Assembly: GCA_937996825.1 (NCBI GenBank) | Contig: CALKUJ010000174.1 | Span: 1-7,414, forward strand | Reading direction: 5' to 3' | DNA: 7,414 nt | Source: an uncultured Polynucleobacter sp. | GTDB lineage: Bacteria > Pseudomonadota > Gammaproteobacteria > Burkholderiales > Burkholderiaceae | Part shown: one piece after another, positions 1 through 6,007 of the stretch | Position numbering within the stretch: the stretch's first letter is position 1 | How the letters are laid out: every line of letters begins with the position of its first letter | Program-made: the position numbers and the translations under genes | The notes under the pieces: model-generated | What the model was told of the DNA's origin: nothing | The model's input: only the letters and a program-made list of their open reading frames with translations | The model's database searches: none

Positions 1-388
1 GAGTCTTGTATTTTCTTGTGCTAAAATTGCGCACAAACAAAAGTTGCTACAAGGAAATTGGCATTTAAATGTTGTGCGCATCGAAGATGGTGAAGGATTC
101 CTGTTTTACGACAGCGCGGCAGTCGGAAATTTCACATTTGAGCCGACCAAACTTTCTGGTAAGGCAAAGTATACGTATTCGTATTTTGGTCAGTATGACG
201 TTACTGACTCAGTGCAATTTGAGCAAACAAACGTGTCTTTGAGTACAGATGGCATGTATATTCAGATTGCGCGCCCTACAGATACCCTTCAGGCAAAAAT
301 TATCATGCTTACCAAAAAGCAACTCACTTTTGAGTATTACGATTTTATACAGTATCGGCTCAAGCGCTTTAGCCTCAGTAAGCAATAG
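1..388 (+). CDS. Putative lipoprotein with lipocalin-like start (5' end outside window)
   Basis: The reading frame is open from the first in-frame codon (base 2) to the TAG at 386-388, so the start codon lies upstream of the window; 128 residues are visible. The first residues read SLVFSC followed by AK, which looks like the end of a type II signal peptide with Cys6 as the lipidated residue, a pattern common in Bacteroidota lipoproteins. It is followed by LLQGNW, which resembles the 'L.G.W' opening of lipocalin-like domains, and then by alternating polar/hydrophobic strands (GFLFYD, FTFEPTKL, YTYSYFGQYDV, LTFEYYDFIQYRLKRF) as expected for a small beta barrel. Likely a membrane-anchored extracytoplasmic protein; the ligand is unknown. 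A TTG at 44 could serve as a start, but it would remove the lipobox and has no good ribosome site. The gene is convergent with the SUF pair and belongs to the low-GC left part of the window. Confidence 0.6.
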   Translation, partial: SLVFSCAKIAHKQKLLQGNWHLNVVRIEDGEGFLFYDSAAVGNFTFEPTKLSGKAKYTYSYFGQYDVTDSVQFEQTNVSLSTDGMYIQIARPTDTLQAKIIMLTKKQLTFEYYDFIQYRLKRFSLSKQ

Positions 389-397
389 GATTGCTTA
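379..397. repeat. Perfect inverted repeat between convergent genes
   Basis: TAAGCAAT, spacer AGG, ATTGCTTA: an 8-base perfect stem with a 3-base loop. It contains the stop codon of the lipoprotein gene (386-388) and the stop codon of the DUF59 gene (395-397). A small bidirectional terminator hairpin is possible, but neither side has a following T-run, so this is listed only as an inverted repeat. Confidence 0.4.
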
Positions 398-700
398 GAG
401 AAATCCGAGTTCCAATTTAGCTTCTTCGCTCATCATGTCTTTGTCCCAGGGCGGGTCAAATACGATGTTGACTTTGGCACTCGTTACGCCATCTACGCTA
501 GCCACTTTGTCTTCCACTTCTTTGGGGAGCGATTCTGCGACAGGGCAATTGGGAGACGTAAGGGTCATGTCAATGAAAACATGGTTGTCGGTTTCGACTT
601 TTACTTCGTAAATGAGGCCGAGTTCAAAGATATCGACAGGAATTTCGGGATCGTAAATGGTTTTGAGCATCTCGACGATGCGGTCTTCTAATTCGTTCAT
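395..700 (-). CDS. DUF59/MIP18-family SUF Fe-S assembly protein
   Basis: A 101-residue protein consisting of one DUF59 (MIP18/PaaD-like) domain. Visible family motifs are YDPEIPVDIFELGLIY (about residues 16-31), MTLTSPNCPVAESLP (about 45-59, with the conserved Cys of this family), VNIVFDPPWDKDMMS (about 77-91) and the ending EEAKLELGFL. This form is typical of the short SUF-associated DUF59 protein of Bacteroidota. The family acts in the cytosol in iron-sulfur cluster assembly or delivery, but its exact step is not settled. Its ATG overlaps the stop of the upstream SufE frame by four bases (ATGA, 697-700), and no Shine-Dalgarno precedes it, so translation is probably coupled to SufE. The family call is secure; the bacterial group is inferred from motif likeness. 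Confidence 0.9.
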   Translation of the reverse strand: MNELEDRIVEMLKTIYDPEIPVDIFELGLIYEVKVETDNHVFIDMTLTSPNCPVAESLPKEVEDKVASVDGVTSAKVNIVFDPPWDKDMMSEEAKLELGFL

Positions 701-1371
701 TGGGCTAGACTTTGAAGTGCTTCTGTTTTCATGCGTTTGACCATACTTAAAAGGCCATTGGCTCGGGTGGGTGAGAGGTGTTCGGCGAGCCCAATTTGGT
801 TGATAAAGAAAAGTTCAGATTGTAAAATGGCAGCAGGGCTTTCGTTGTTGTAGACCTGGATCAAAAGCCCGATGATTCCTTTGGTGATGATGGCGTCGGA
901 ATCTGCGCTAAATTGCATTTTGCCGTCTTTGATTTCGGTGGCCAACCAAACATTGGATTGGCACCCTTCTATGAGGCGGTCTTTGGTTTTGAGTTCGGGA
1001 GCGTTCAAGCCTTTCACAGCGCCTTGCCAAGCTGGGGCAGACCATTCGTCTGACGACAACACATGCAAAGCACCCAAGCGCATCGCGTCCACAGCCACTT
1101 CCATGCGGCGACGGTCCACGCGGCACAGCACGGGCACGGTGTGGCCGAGTTGGGCAATGAGGGTTTGAACTTCTTGGAGCAGCTCGGCGCTATCGCCCAA
1201 GCGAATGACCAACACATGTGCGCGGCGCAAGGCCAGCGTGAGGTCGCCCAAGGTTGAAACAGTTTCCAGACTGATACCTGCGGCATCCAGCTGGGCGCGA
1301 TCTGCGGCGTCGATTGGACTGAAAGGGTCCAACCACACGGCATGAATTACGTTGACAGAAGAAGCATTCAC
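697..1371 (-). CDS. Chimeric frame: receiver-like N-terminus joined to SufE
   Basis: The 224-residue frame has two unrelated halves. Residues 1-122 look like a degenerate receiver domain of a flagellar NtrC-type sigma-54 regulator: strands VIHAVWLD, HVLVIRLG and PVLCRV, then a helix and strand in RMEVAVDAMRLGALHVLSSDEW. Arg57 appears where the phospho-accepting Asp would be. No AAA+ or DNA-binding domain follows. Residues from about 125 are SufE: PELKTKDRLIEGCQSNVWL with the sulfur-accepting Cys137, then SADSDAIITKGI and LSPTRANGLLSM to the end. SufE normally takes sulfur from SufS and passes it to the SUF scaffold; here its N-terminal ~35-45 residues are missing. Base composition shifts at the same place. 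The start is GTG at 1371, 36 bases after a sigma-54 promoter; no clear ribosome site. I judge this an assembly chimera of two genes, not one natural protein, though a real fusion cannot be excluded from sequence alone. Confidence 0.75.
   Translation of the reverse strand: MNASSVNVIHAVWLDPFSPIDAADRAQLDAAGISLETVSTLGDLTLALRRAHVLVIRLGDSAELLQEVQTLIAQLGHTVPVLCRVDRRRMEVAVDAMRLGALHVLSSDEWSAPAWQGAVKGLNAPELKTKDRLIEGCQSNVWLATEIKDGKMQFSADSDAIITKGIIGLLIQVYNNESPAAILQSELFFINQIGLAEHLSPTRANGLLSMVKRMKTEALQSLAQ
994..1011. other. Probable chimeric junction between two genomes
   Basis: Protein homology changes from sigma-54 regulator receiver (ending about AVKGLN, residues 118-123) to SufE (beginning about PELKTKDR, residues 125-132) within this stretch. 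Sampled 60-base lines left of it have about 43-48% GC (841-960), while lines from 1021 to 1260 have about 58-70%. Left-hand genes look like Bacteroidota and right-hand genes like flagellated Betaproteobacteria. The breakpoint cannot be fixed to the base by eye. Confidence 0.7.
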
Positions 1372-1406
1372 TTTGAGTACAGTCCGAAATAAAGGTAAGA
1401 CTGTTA

Positions 1407-1422
1407 TGCAAAGGCCGTGCCA
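1407..1422 (-). promoter_or_regulatory. Sigma-54 promoter before receiver-domain gene
   Basis: The minus strand reads TGGCACGGCCTTTGCA, a full match to the sigma-54 consensus TGGCACG-N4-TTGCA with GG (-24) and GC (-12) at the correct ten-base spacing. Transcription would start near 1397, about 25 bases before the GTG at 1371. The promoter lies just after the stop of the small cysteine protein gene. It belongs to the betaproteobacterial part of the window. Confidence 0.85.
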
Positions 1423-1436
1423 GGTCGTTTTGTAAC

Positions 1437-1745
1437 CTATGTAATTAAATTTATGTGTGTAATCGGCCTGCCAGTGGCAGTTTCTCGACGTTGCGACGAG
1501 TTACCGACAGGCTTTTGAGAGGCTTTTTGGGCGTCAGCTTTGGCAGGTTTGGGCGAGAAACCGCCACAAAACCGCCCGTCCGTGCGCAGCACCTCCAGCG
1601 AGGGAACCACTTTGGAACGAAAGCCCATGAGCTTGCAGCCATAGGGCAAGCGCACATCCCACGTGATCGCCATGTAGCGACACTCCCAGCAATTGGGCCC
1701 CTTGGGTAAGGGTGAGGATGGCGGCTTAGCGCCTGGGCTATTCAT
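1437..1745 (-). CDS. Small conserved four-cysteine protein, function unknown
   Basis: The 102-residue protein has a conserved-looking core, NCWECRYMAITWD...LPYGCKLMGFRSK..PSLEVLR..GRFCGGF (residues 18-63), followed by a basic Ser/Lys-rich tail. Cysteines 19, 22, 37 and 60 form a CxxC-x14-C-x22-C pattern suited to a structural zinc site; metal binding is inferred. I recall short proteins with this core (CW.CRYF...PYGC..MGF.S) as hypothetical proteins in many proteobacteria, but know no established role. The ATG at 1745 is preceded by GAGGTC at a suitable distance and keeps the first CxxC; a later Met25 would lose it. It starts 22 bases after the flagellin stop on the same strand, so it may be read through from the flagellin promoter. 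The downstream regulator gene has its own promoter. Confidence 0.75.
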   Translation of the reverse strand: MNSPGAKPPSSPLPKGPNCWECRYMAITWDVRLPYGCKLMGFRSKVVPSLEVLRTDGRFCGGFSPKPAKADAQKASQKPVGNSSQRRETATGRPITHINLIT

Positions 1746-1767
1746 GCATTGACCTCAAAGGGGGTGA

Positions 1768-4700
1768 TTAACCACCCAAGAGTTTCATCACCGACTGCTG
1801 GCTGGTGTTGGCTTGCGCCAGCACCGCTGTCGCAGCTTGTTGCATGATTTGCGTCTTAGCCAACTCGGTCGATGCAGACGCGTAGTCGGCATCTTCAATC
1901 TGGCTGCGTGAAGCAGACATATTATTCGACACATTGGTCAAGTTGTTGATCACGTGATCAAGTCGGTTCATCACTGCGCCCATGGTCGCACGTGTGGCGT
2001 TAACCTTGTCCATCGCGGAATCCAACAAATTCAGCACTGCAGTCGCGCCATCGCGTGTGTTGATACGCACCTTGCGTGCATCCTCAGCCAGATCGACATC
2101 ACCTGTGATTTGACCTGTGATGGAACCGTTTTTACCGAAATCGGCCAAATCGATGGTCACGACTTGATTTGCAGAAGATCCAATTTGGAAAGCCATGCGA
2201 CCAACTTTGGGAGGATCCATCTCTTGGCTTGCGCGGCCACCAAAAGTTCCCTCGTGGAAACCCAACTCAGAAAAGTTGCTCAACTCACCAAAACCATCAG
2301 CACCACTGCTGATCACGATGGGAGAACCCGTCAAACCCAATTGCGAAGGAACAATGCCATTCGCGCCAGGTGTACCTGGCAATACGGGAGCATCTGCCAC
2401 CAGTTTCACCGAGCCGTACATTGTTGTCGCATTGATGGCGTTACTGGTACCACCCAGAACATTCGTGCTGTACGCCTCAGTCAAATCAAGCGCAGTGACA
2501 TCGTTCTTACCCACAATGTTAGGCGAAACGGTACTAATTTCAATTGTCTGTGTGCTGCCATCACCCACAGTGGCGCCACGCAAATCAAATGCGGAGCCAG
2601 CGACGCGAGATTTGATCAACACAGAACTGTTGTCAGCCGGATCAATGTATGCCTCAATATTCTTTAAACTCAACTCTGCATTGATCGCATCGCGCATCGC
2701 TTCTGCCGCAACATCAGCAGTTGCACCTGCGCTAATATTCGCTGTGATCGGAACACCATTGATCATGACCTTTGCAGTGGAAGCTGACGAGTCACCCGCA
2801 CTCAATTTCACTTTAGAAATTTGTGCTGCGGCGCCACCTTTGTCTAAACCAAAGTTAGCAGCAGACAAATCGTCTTTGCTTGAGTCAAACCAAACAGACA
2901 TATTGCGACCATCGGAAGACAAAGTCACGCCATAACCGTTATCTGAAGCGGTCACGCCATGCTGGCCCACACGCTCATTGATAGCGGCGACCACTTTGTT
3001 ACGGCGATCTGTGCCTGATTCATTTTGAATAAAGTCAACTTGAATTTCAATACCGTTCACCCAAAGTGACTGTTTGCCACTGATAGGAATCACTGTATTT
3101 GTGTTGACACCGGCGGAAACAACGGGGTTAGCTTCTGCACGCACACCGGTCATGTTGGTGCTGTCGTTGATCGCTGCGGCCAACGCAATCGCGCTAGAAC
3201 CCGGATCGCTGCTGGTGACGGCAACATTAGAGAAGCGGTCATCATCTGGCGTGCTTGGGCGAATTTTGATGCCGTTGATCATTAAGTCATCCATGCCCAA
3301 GTTTTTCACTTGTGCAGGTTGGTTAGCCACCAATTCTTGGCCTGCAATGCCGAGCGTTGCATCAGCACTCTTGCTGGTGGTCATCGTAAAACTGGTACCG
3401 GGCGTTTTGGCCGTCAACACAATTTCGCCCACTTTGCTACCGGCTGTCGCAAAAACACCTAAGTTTTGATCGGCATTGATCTGAGAAACCAAATCACCAC
3501 GAATAGCTTGAGCGCTATCAAGTGTGTCATCTGAAACAAACGGTTTACCGTTCACCACAATGGTTGCTGTATGCCCAGTAGACACGTTACCTGTAATGAG
3601 GACAGTGTTGACTTGTGCCACTGAGGGCGCAACGTTGGAACGCTGCTGCGTGTTAAGAACCGATTGATTCTTTGAATAATTGCCTGCATCCAAACCAGCA
3701 CGGGTGATGTCACCTGCAGAGGTAGAGGTCAAAACCACAGGTGCTTGAATTTTGGATTCCAAAGAAATGGTCGAGCTTTGAACTCCCTCACGCATACCAA
3801 TGCGATCACCAAAAACACCCGCGTTATCTGGCGTTTCAAAGCGAACTTCAATGTTGCGACCATCCACAGCCACCAAGGTCACACCTTTGGACTCTGAGCC
3901 TGTATCAATCGCTTTAACACCCGTACGATCGCTGATCAAATTGATCGCACGCACCACGCTTTCACGTGTGGCTTGTGGGTTATTCAAGACTGTCGAAATA
4001 TTGGCAGAGGCATAACCGTTAATGAACACGACACCCGAGGTCACAGATGAACCTGTCATGGCTTTGCCAGTAAATACGTTCTCGTTTACCTTGGCAAATA
4101 CACCCGTACCAGGCACAGATGTCATGAATTGCGCGGTTGTATTAACTGTCGTCGCTAAGCCCGTTGCACCGGGTGCAATTTCCAATGCAGACACATTGCC
4201 TTCGGTCACTGGGAAATCGATGTTCACAACACCAGATCCCTTGGCATAGGTCACCACGCGGCCAGTTGATCCATCAAACTGAGGACTAGCTTGAAGTGCC
4301 AACGCAATCTTTTCAGCTGCATCGGCGGGTGTTTTATCCGCACTGCTCAGCACAACGCTCACGCCAGCAACCACAATGGTACCGGGCATAGGTGTGCCAG
4401 CAAAAGTAATCGACTGCGATTCACCTTGACTGATACCTTGATCTACCGCCATGCGGTTGATCGCAGCAGCCTTAGCAATCGCGCTACCTGCGGCATTATT
4501 GCGAGGAGAAACTAAATCATCAGCAGCCACCGATGGGCCAATGTTGACGCCGTTGATTTGCAAATCACCTGAACGTAAATTAGGAATACTGCCTGACACA
4601 TCCACATTCACTGACAAAGCACGTGGATCAGCAGTCAAATTCAATGCTGTTCCCGATGAATCACGGAATGTATAAGTCAGATCATCTGAAATGACAGAGC

Positions 4701-5730
4701 TGTTTAAGCCTGCGGATTTAGAAAATGTCACTTCGCCTGTTGATGCATTCAGCACACCAGTAAGCGCAATGGTTTTGTTGTCTTGTGTCAAGAATGAGGC
4801 CGTTGCTGTAGCTGCACCTTGTGCAACCGACACTTTCAGAGCACCGCTTTTCAAGAATTTGCCATTGTTTGCAAAGGCCTCACTCGCTTGCGTCATCGCT
4901 TCGCGGTCCACCGTCACTGCTGTTGAGGATAAATTGGTCGAACCCAAAGCCACCACAGTCTCTGGCACGTCGCCGTCTGTACTATTGAAGGTCACCGTGA
5001 CCAAGCCACCTGCTGTGGCAGTAACGGTGCGACCAGAGTTCGCGCTGAAGAAATCTGTGTCACCCAAGGCGGACTCAATCTTGTTCATCACGGTTGCCAA
5101 GCTAGCCGCTTCGTCTTCAGAGATGTGTACAGACTGACCTGCAATCGTGATGTAGCCTTCGGCAGGCGTGCCCGACAGTGTGAACTGATGAACCTCACCA
5201 GTTCCCGTACCCGTGATAGTGCGCGTGGTGGTGGGATCAATAAAGACACTACCAAATTGGTTGATCGACGTGGTTTTGAACACAGGCATCTCGCCCACTT
5301 GTTCACCCGCCGTACCGTTCAACACAGGGAAACCGTTCCACTCGGTGTTGTCGGAAATTTGAACAATCTGTTGCTTGAGCTGTTGAAATTCCAGATCAAG
5401 ATAACTGCGCTGCGCATTGTCATTGGTATCGTTGACTGCTTGAACAGCAAGTTCACGCATACGCTGCATCATGTCTGTAATTTCGTTGGTTGCACCTTCA
5501 GCTGTTTGAATCAGCGAAATTGCATCCCCCGCATTACGTACTGCCTGATTCAGGCTGCGCACTTGATGCGTCATCCGTGTGGCGATCGCCATCCCAGCCG
5601 CGTCATCGCGTGCCGAGTTGATGCGCTTGCCCGTAGACAACTGCTGCATAGCAACTGATTGGTTGCGTTCTGTAGACCGCAGGGCGGCTTGAGAGAACAA
5701 TGCTTTTACGTTTGTGTTAATTACTGCCAT
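1768..5730 (-). CDS. fliC: Giant flagellin (filament protein), 1320 residues
   Basis: Main subunit of the flagellar filament, exported through the flagellar type III apparatus. The N-terminal D0/D1 region (residues 1-140) has MAVINTNVKALFSQ, LSTGKRINSARDDAAGMAIA (31-50) and QRMRELAVQAVNDTND (89-104), which contains the TLR5-recognised RELAVQ stretch. The C-terminal D1/D0 region (about 1225-1320) has the SQIEDADYA motif (1276-1284) and ends VMKLLGG. The roughly 1080 residues between them are a very large variable region, Ser/Thr/Gly/Ala-rich, built of repeated modules including flagellin-IN-like 'GDL.ING...AAAIN' units. Typical flagellins have about 270-500 residues. There is no cysteine in the whole protein, as usual for flagellins. 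The start at 5730 is chosen because AGGAGA lies 5 bases upstream and the protein then begins MAVINTN; an in-frame ATG at 5757 adds nine unflagellin-like residues. A sigma-54 promoter lies 46-62 bases upstream. The large middle region would form extra outer domains on the filament surface. Confidence 0.95.
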   Translation of the reverse strand: MAVINTNVKALFSQAALRSTERNQSVAMQQLSTGKRINSARDDAAGMAIATRMTHQVRSLNQAVRNAGDAISLIQTAEGATNEITDMMQRMRELAVQAVNDTNDNAQRSYLDLEFQQLKQQIVQISDNTEWNGFPVLNGTAGEQVGEMPVFKTTSINQFGSVFIDPTTTRTITGTGTGEVHQFTLSGTPAEGYITIAGQSVHISEDEAASLATVMNKIESALGDTDFFSANSGRTVTATAGGLVTVTFNSTDGDVPETVVALGSTNLSSTAVTVDREAMTQASEAFANNGKFLKSGALKVSVAQGAATATASFLTQDNKTIALTGVLNASTGEVTFSKSAGLNSSVISDDLTYTFRDSSGTALNLTADPRALSVNVDVSGSIPNLRSGDLQINGVNIGPSVAADDLVSPRNNAAGSAIAKAAAINRMAVDQGISQGESQSITFAGTPMPGTIVVAGVSVVLSSADKTPADAAEKIALALQASPQFDGSTGRVVTYAKGSGVVNIDFPVTEGNVSALEIAPGATGLATTVNTTAQFMTSVPGTGVFAKVNENVFTGKAMTGSSVTSGVVFINGYASANISTVLNNPQATRESVVRAINLISDRTGVKAIDTGSESKGVTLVAVDGRNIEVRFETPDNAGVFGDRIGMREGVQSSTISLESKIQAPVVLTSTSAGDITRAGLDAGNYSKNQSVLNTQQRSNVAPSVAQVNTVLITGNVSTGHTATIVVNGKPFVSDDTLDSAQAIRGDLVSQINADQNLGVFATAGSKVGEIVLTAKTPGTSFTMTTSKSADATLGIAGQELVANQPAQVKNLGMDDLMINGIKIRPSTPDDDRFSNVAVTSSDPGSSAIALAAAINDSTNMTGVRAEANPVVSAGVNTNTVIPISGKQSLWVNGIEIQVDFIQNESGTDRRNKVVAAINERVGQHGVTASDNGYGVTLSSDGRNMSVWFDSSKDDLSAANFGLDKGGAAAQISKVKLSAGDSSASTAKVMINGVPITANISAGATADVAAEAMRDAINAELSLKNIEAYIDPADNSSVLIKSRVAGSAFDLRGATVGDGSTQTIEISTVSPNIVGKNDVTALDLTEAYSTNVLGGTSNAINATTMYGSVKLVADAPVLPGTPGANGIVPSQLGLTGSPIVISSGADGFGELSNFSELGFHEGTFGGRASQEMDPPKVGRMAFQIGSSANQVVTIDLADFGKNGSITGQITGDVDLAEDARKVRINTRDGATAVLNLLDSAMDKVNATRATMGAVMNRLDHVINNLTNVSNNMSASRSQIEDADYASASTELAKTQIMQQAATAVLAQANTSQQSVMKLLGG
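2563..2787 (-). repeat. Flagellin module C, copy 2 (residues 982-1056)
   Basis: SASTAKVMINGVPITANI, AAEAMRDAINAEL, SSVLIKSRVAGSAFDL. Likely diverged partner of residues 716-796. It lies between the second module B and the C-terminal D1 region. Confidence 0.45.
2884..3075 (-). repeat. Flagellin module B, copy 2 (residues 886-949)
   Basis: SLWVNGIEIQVDF, DRRNKVVAAINERVGQHGV, TASDNGYGVTLSSDGRNMSVWFD. It repeats the module at residues 564-632 with the same order of strands and the same DGRN turn. Two of the three tryptophans of the protein (890 and 947) are here. Confidence 0.65.
3124..3303 (-). repeat. Flagellin-IN-like motif, copy 2 (residues 810-869)
   Basis: NLGMDDLMINGIKIRPSTPDDD, then GSSAIALAAAINDSTNMTGV. 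Same skeleton as residues 384-426 (NL...DL.ING..I.PS, GS.AIA.AAAIN). Each copy is followed by a V.NG...GVTL..DGRN module, so the two together suggest duplication of a larger block. Confidence 0.65.
3343..3585 (-). repeat. Flagellin module C, copy 1 (residues 716-796)
   Basis: VSTGHTATIVVNGKPFV, an SAQAIRGDLVSQINADQ helix, GEIVLTAKTPGTSFTM. It resembles residues 982-1056 in order and spacing (VNG..., R..L..QIN/R..IN, I.LTAK.PG..F / VLIKSRVAGSAF). Similarity is weaker than for modules A and B. Confidence 0.45.
3835..4041 (-). repeat. Flagellin module B, copy 1 (residues 564-632)
   Basis: VVFINGYASANI, ATRESVVRAINLIS, GVKAIDTG, GVTLVAVDGRNIEVRFE. It pairs with residues 886-949. The 'NG..., R..VV.AIN, GV.A.D.G.GVTL...DGRN' series is familiar from modular flagellins, where it follows an IN motif. 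Confidence 0.65.
4144..4407 (-). repeat. Flagellin module A, copy 2 (residues 442-529)
   Basis: Second copy of the module at residues 184-273: TFAGTPMPGTIVVAGVSV, then AAEKIALAL, F.GSTGRVVT, VVNIDFPVTEGNV, APGATGLATTV. The shared skeleton is GTP..G.I..AG.SV, I..AL, F....GR.VT, V....T.G.V, G.T.L..T. Probably one surface domain of the folded flagellin. Confidence 0.7.
4453..4581 (-). repeat. Flagellin-IN-like motif, copy 1 (residues 384-426)
   Basis: NLRSGDLQINGVNIGPS, then NNAAGSAIAKAAAIN. This matches the pattern of flagellin-IN/hook-IN motifs (GDL.INGV.IG...SA...A.AIN) found in the variable region of long flagellins and hook-associated proteins. It pairs with residues 810-869. Confidence 0.65.
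4912..5181 (-). repeat. Flagellin module A, copy 1 (residues 184-273)
   Basis: First copy of a ~90-residue module in the variable region: TLSGTPAEGYITIAGQSV..., AA.LA..I..AL, F....GR.VT, V.V.F..T.GDV, then A.G.T.LSSTAV. It aligns along its full length with residues 442-529. Identity is moderate, so this is an old protein-level duplication rather than a DNA repeat that would disturb assembly. Confidence 0.7.
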
Positions 5731-5735
5731 CTTTA

Positions 5736-5741
5736 TCTCCT
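5736..5741 (-). promoter_or_regulatory. Ribosome binding site of fliC
   Basis: AGGAGA on the minus strand, 5 bases before the ATG at 5730-5728. It fixes the start at MAVINTN rather than the in-frame ATG at 5757. Confidence 0.85.
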
Positions 5742-5775
5742 GACCTATGTCGGCCAATCAAAGTTCCAAACAACT

Positions 5776-5792
5776 AAGCAGATACCGTGCCA
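5776..5792 (-). promoter_or_regulatory. Sigma-54 promoter of fliC
   Basis: The minus strand reads TGGCACGGTATCTGCTT. The -24 element TGGCACG is perfect; the -12 element is CTGCT, one base off TTGCT. GG and GC are ten bases apart as required. The predicted start is near 5767, giving a leader of about 37 bases that holds the AGGAGA site. No convincing sigma-28 flagellin promoter is seen, so this flagellin appears to be driven by sigma-54 directly. Confidence 0.85.
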
Positions 5793-5864
5793 ACTTGTTT
5801 TCCGACAACTTGAGGGGTTTGAGATAAATAAAGTTGCGCTCAAGTATGAGAACTTTGGGTCGAA

Positions 5865-5923
5865 CGGCAAGATTTGGCATATGGGTGGCAAACCATTGCC
5901 GCTTGTTTGCCGCACCTTGCCGC
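5865..5923. promoter_or_regulatory. Shared enhancer-like cluster of TTGCCGC/CGGCAA elements
   Basis: TTGCCGC occurs three times in direct orientation at 5896-5902, 5907-5913 and 5917-5923, with start-to-start spacing of 11 and 10 bases (one helical turn each). The reverse element CGGCAA is at 5865-5870, and GGCAA at 5887-5891 forms an inverted repeat with the first TTGCC (spacer ACCA). The cluster lies about 98-156 bases upstream of the predicted fliC start and about 111-169 upstream of the predicted start on the other strand, the usual range for sigma-54 enhancers. The bound protein is inferred to be a FlrC/FleQ-type activator. The rest of the 345-base gap shows only the two promoters and ribosome sites. 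Confidence 0.6.
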
Positions 5924-6007
5924 AAGCCACTATCTACGCCATCTTCCCTAGAACTGGCATCCAGCGACATGTGTATCTATATAGAGCTCACCCCTGTCAA
6001 CAAGAAC

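Noticed and set aside
44..388. TTG start at 44 for the first gene
   Set aside because: The frame is open to the window edge and the upstream residues form a lipobox (VFSC), so the true start is outside the window.
1762..1777. Hairpin GGGTG-GTTAAT-CACCC at the fliC stop as a terminator
   Set aside because: The stem is only five pairs, it overlaps the stop codon and no T-run follows; the next gene begins 22 bases later on the same strand.
1954..5137. Several long plus-strand frames (for example 1954-2667, 2195-2935, 4691-5137)
   Set aside because: They are antisense to the flagellin, have no ribosome sites or promoters, and their products are low-complexity or Cys/His-rich with no domain. The flagellin frame explains the whole interval.
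5731..5757. ATG at 5757 as the fliC start
   Set aside because: It would add MADIGQEIK before the invariant MAVINTN flagellin start and would ignore the strong AGGAGA site at 5736-5741.
5840..5867. Possible sigma-28 promoter on the plus strand (TCAAGTAT, 11 bases, GTCGAACG)
   Set aside because: The -10 part matches GCCGATAA poorly and the site is more than 200 bases from the next gene; the sigma-54 site at 6008-6024 is better in match and position.
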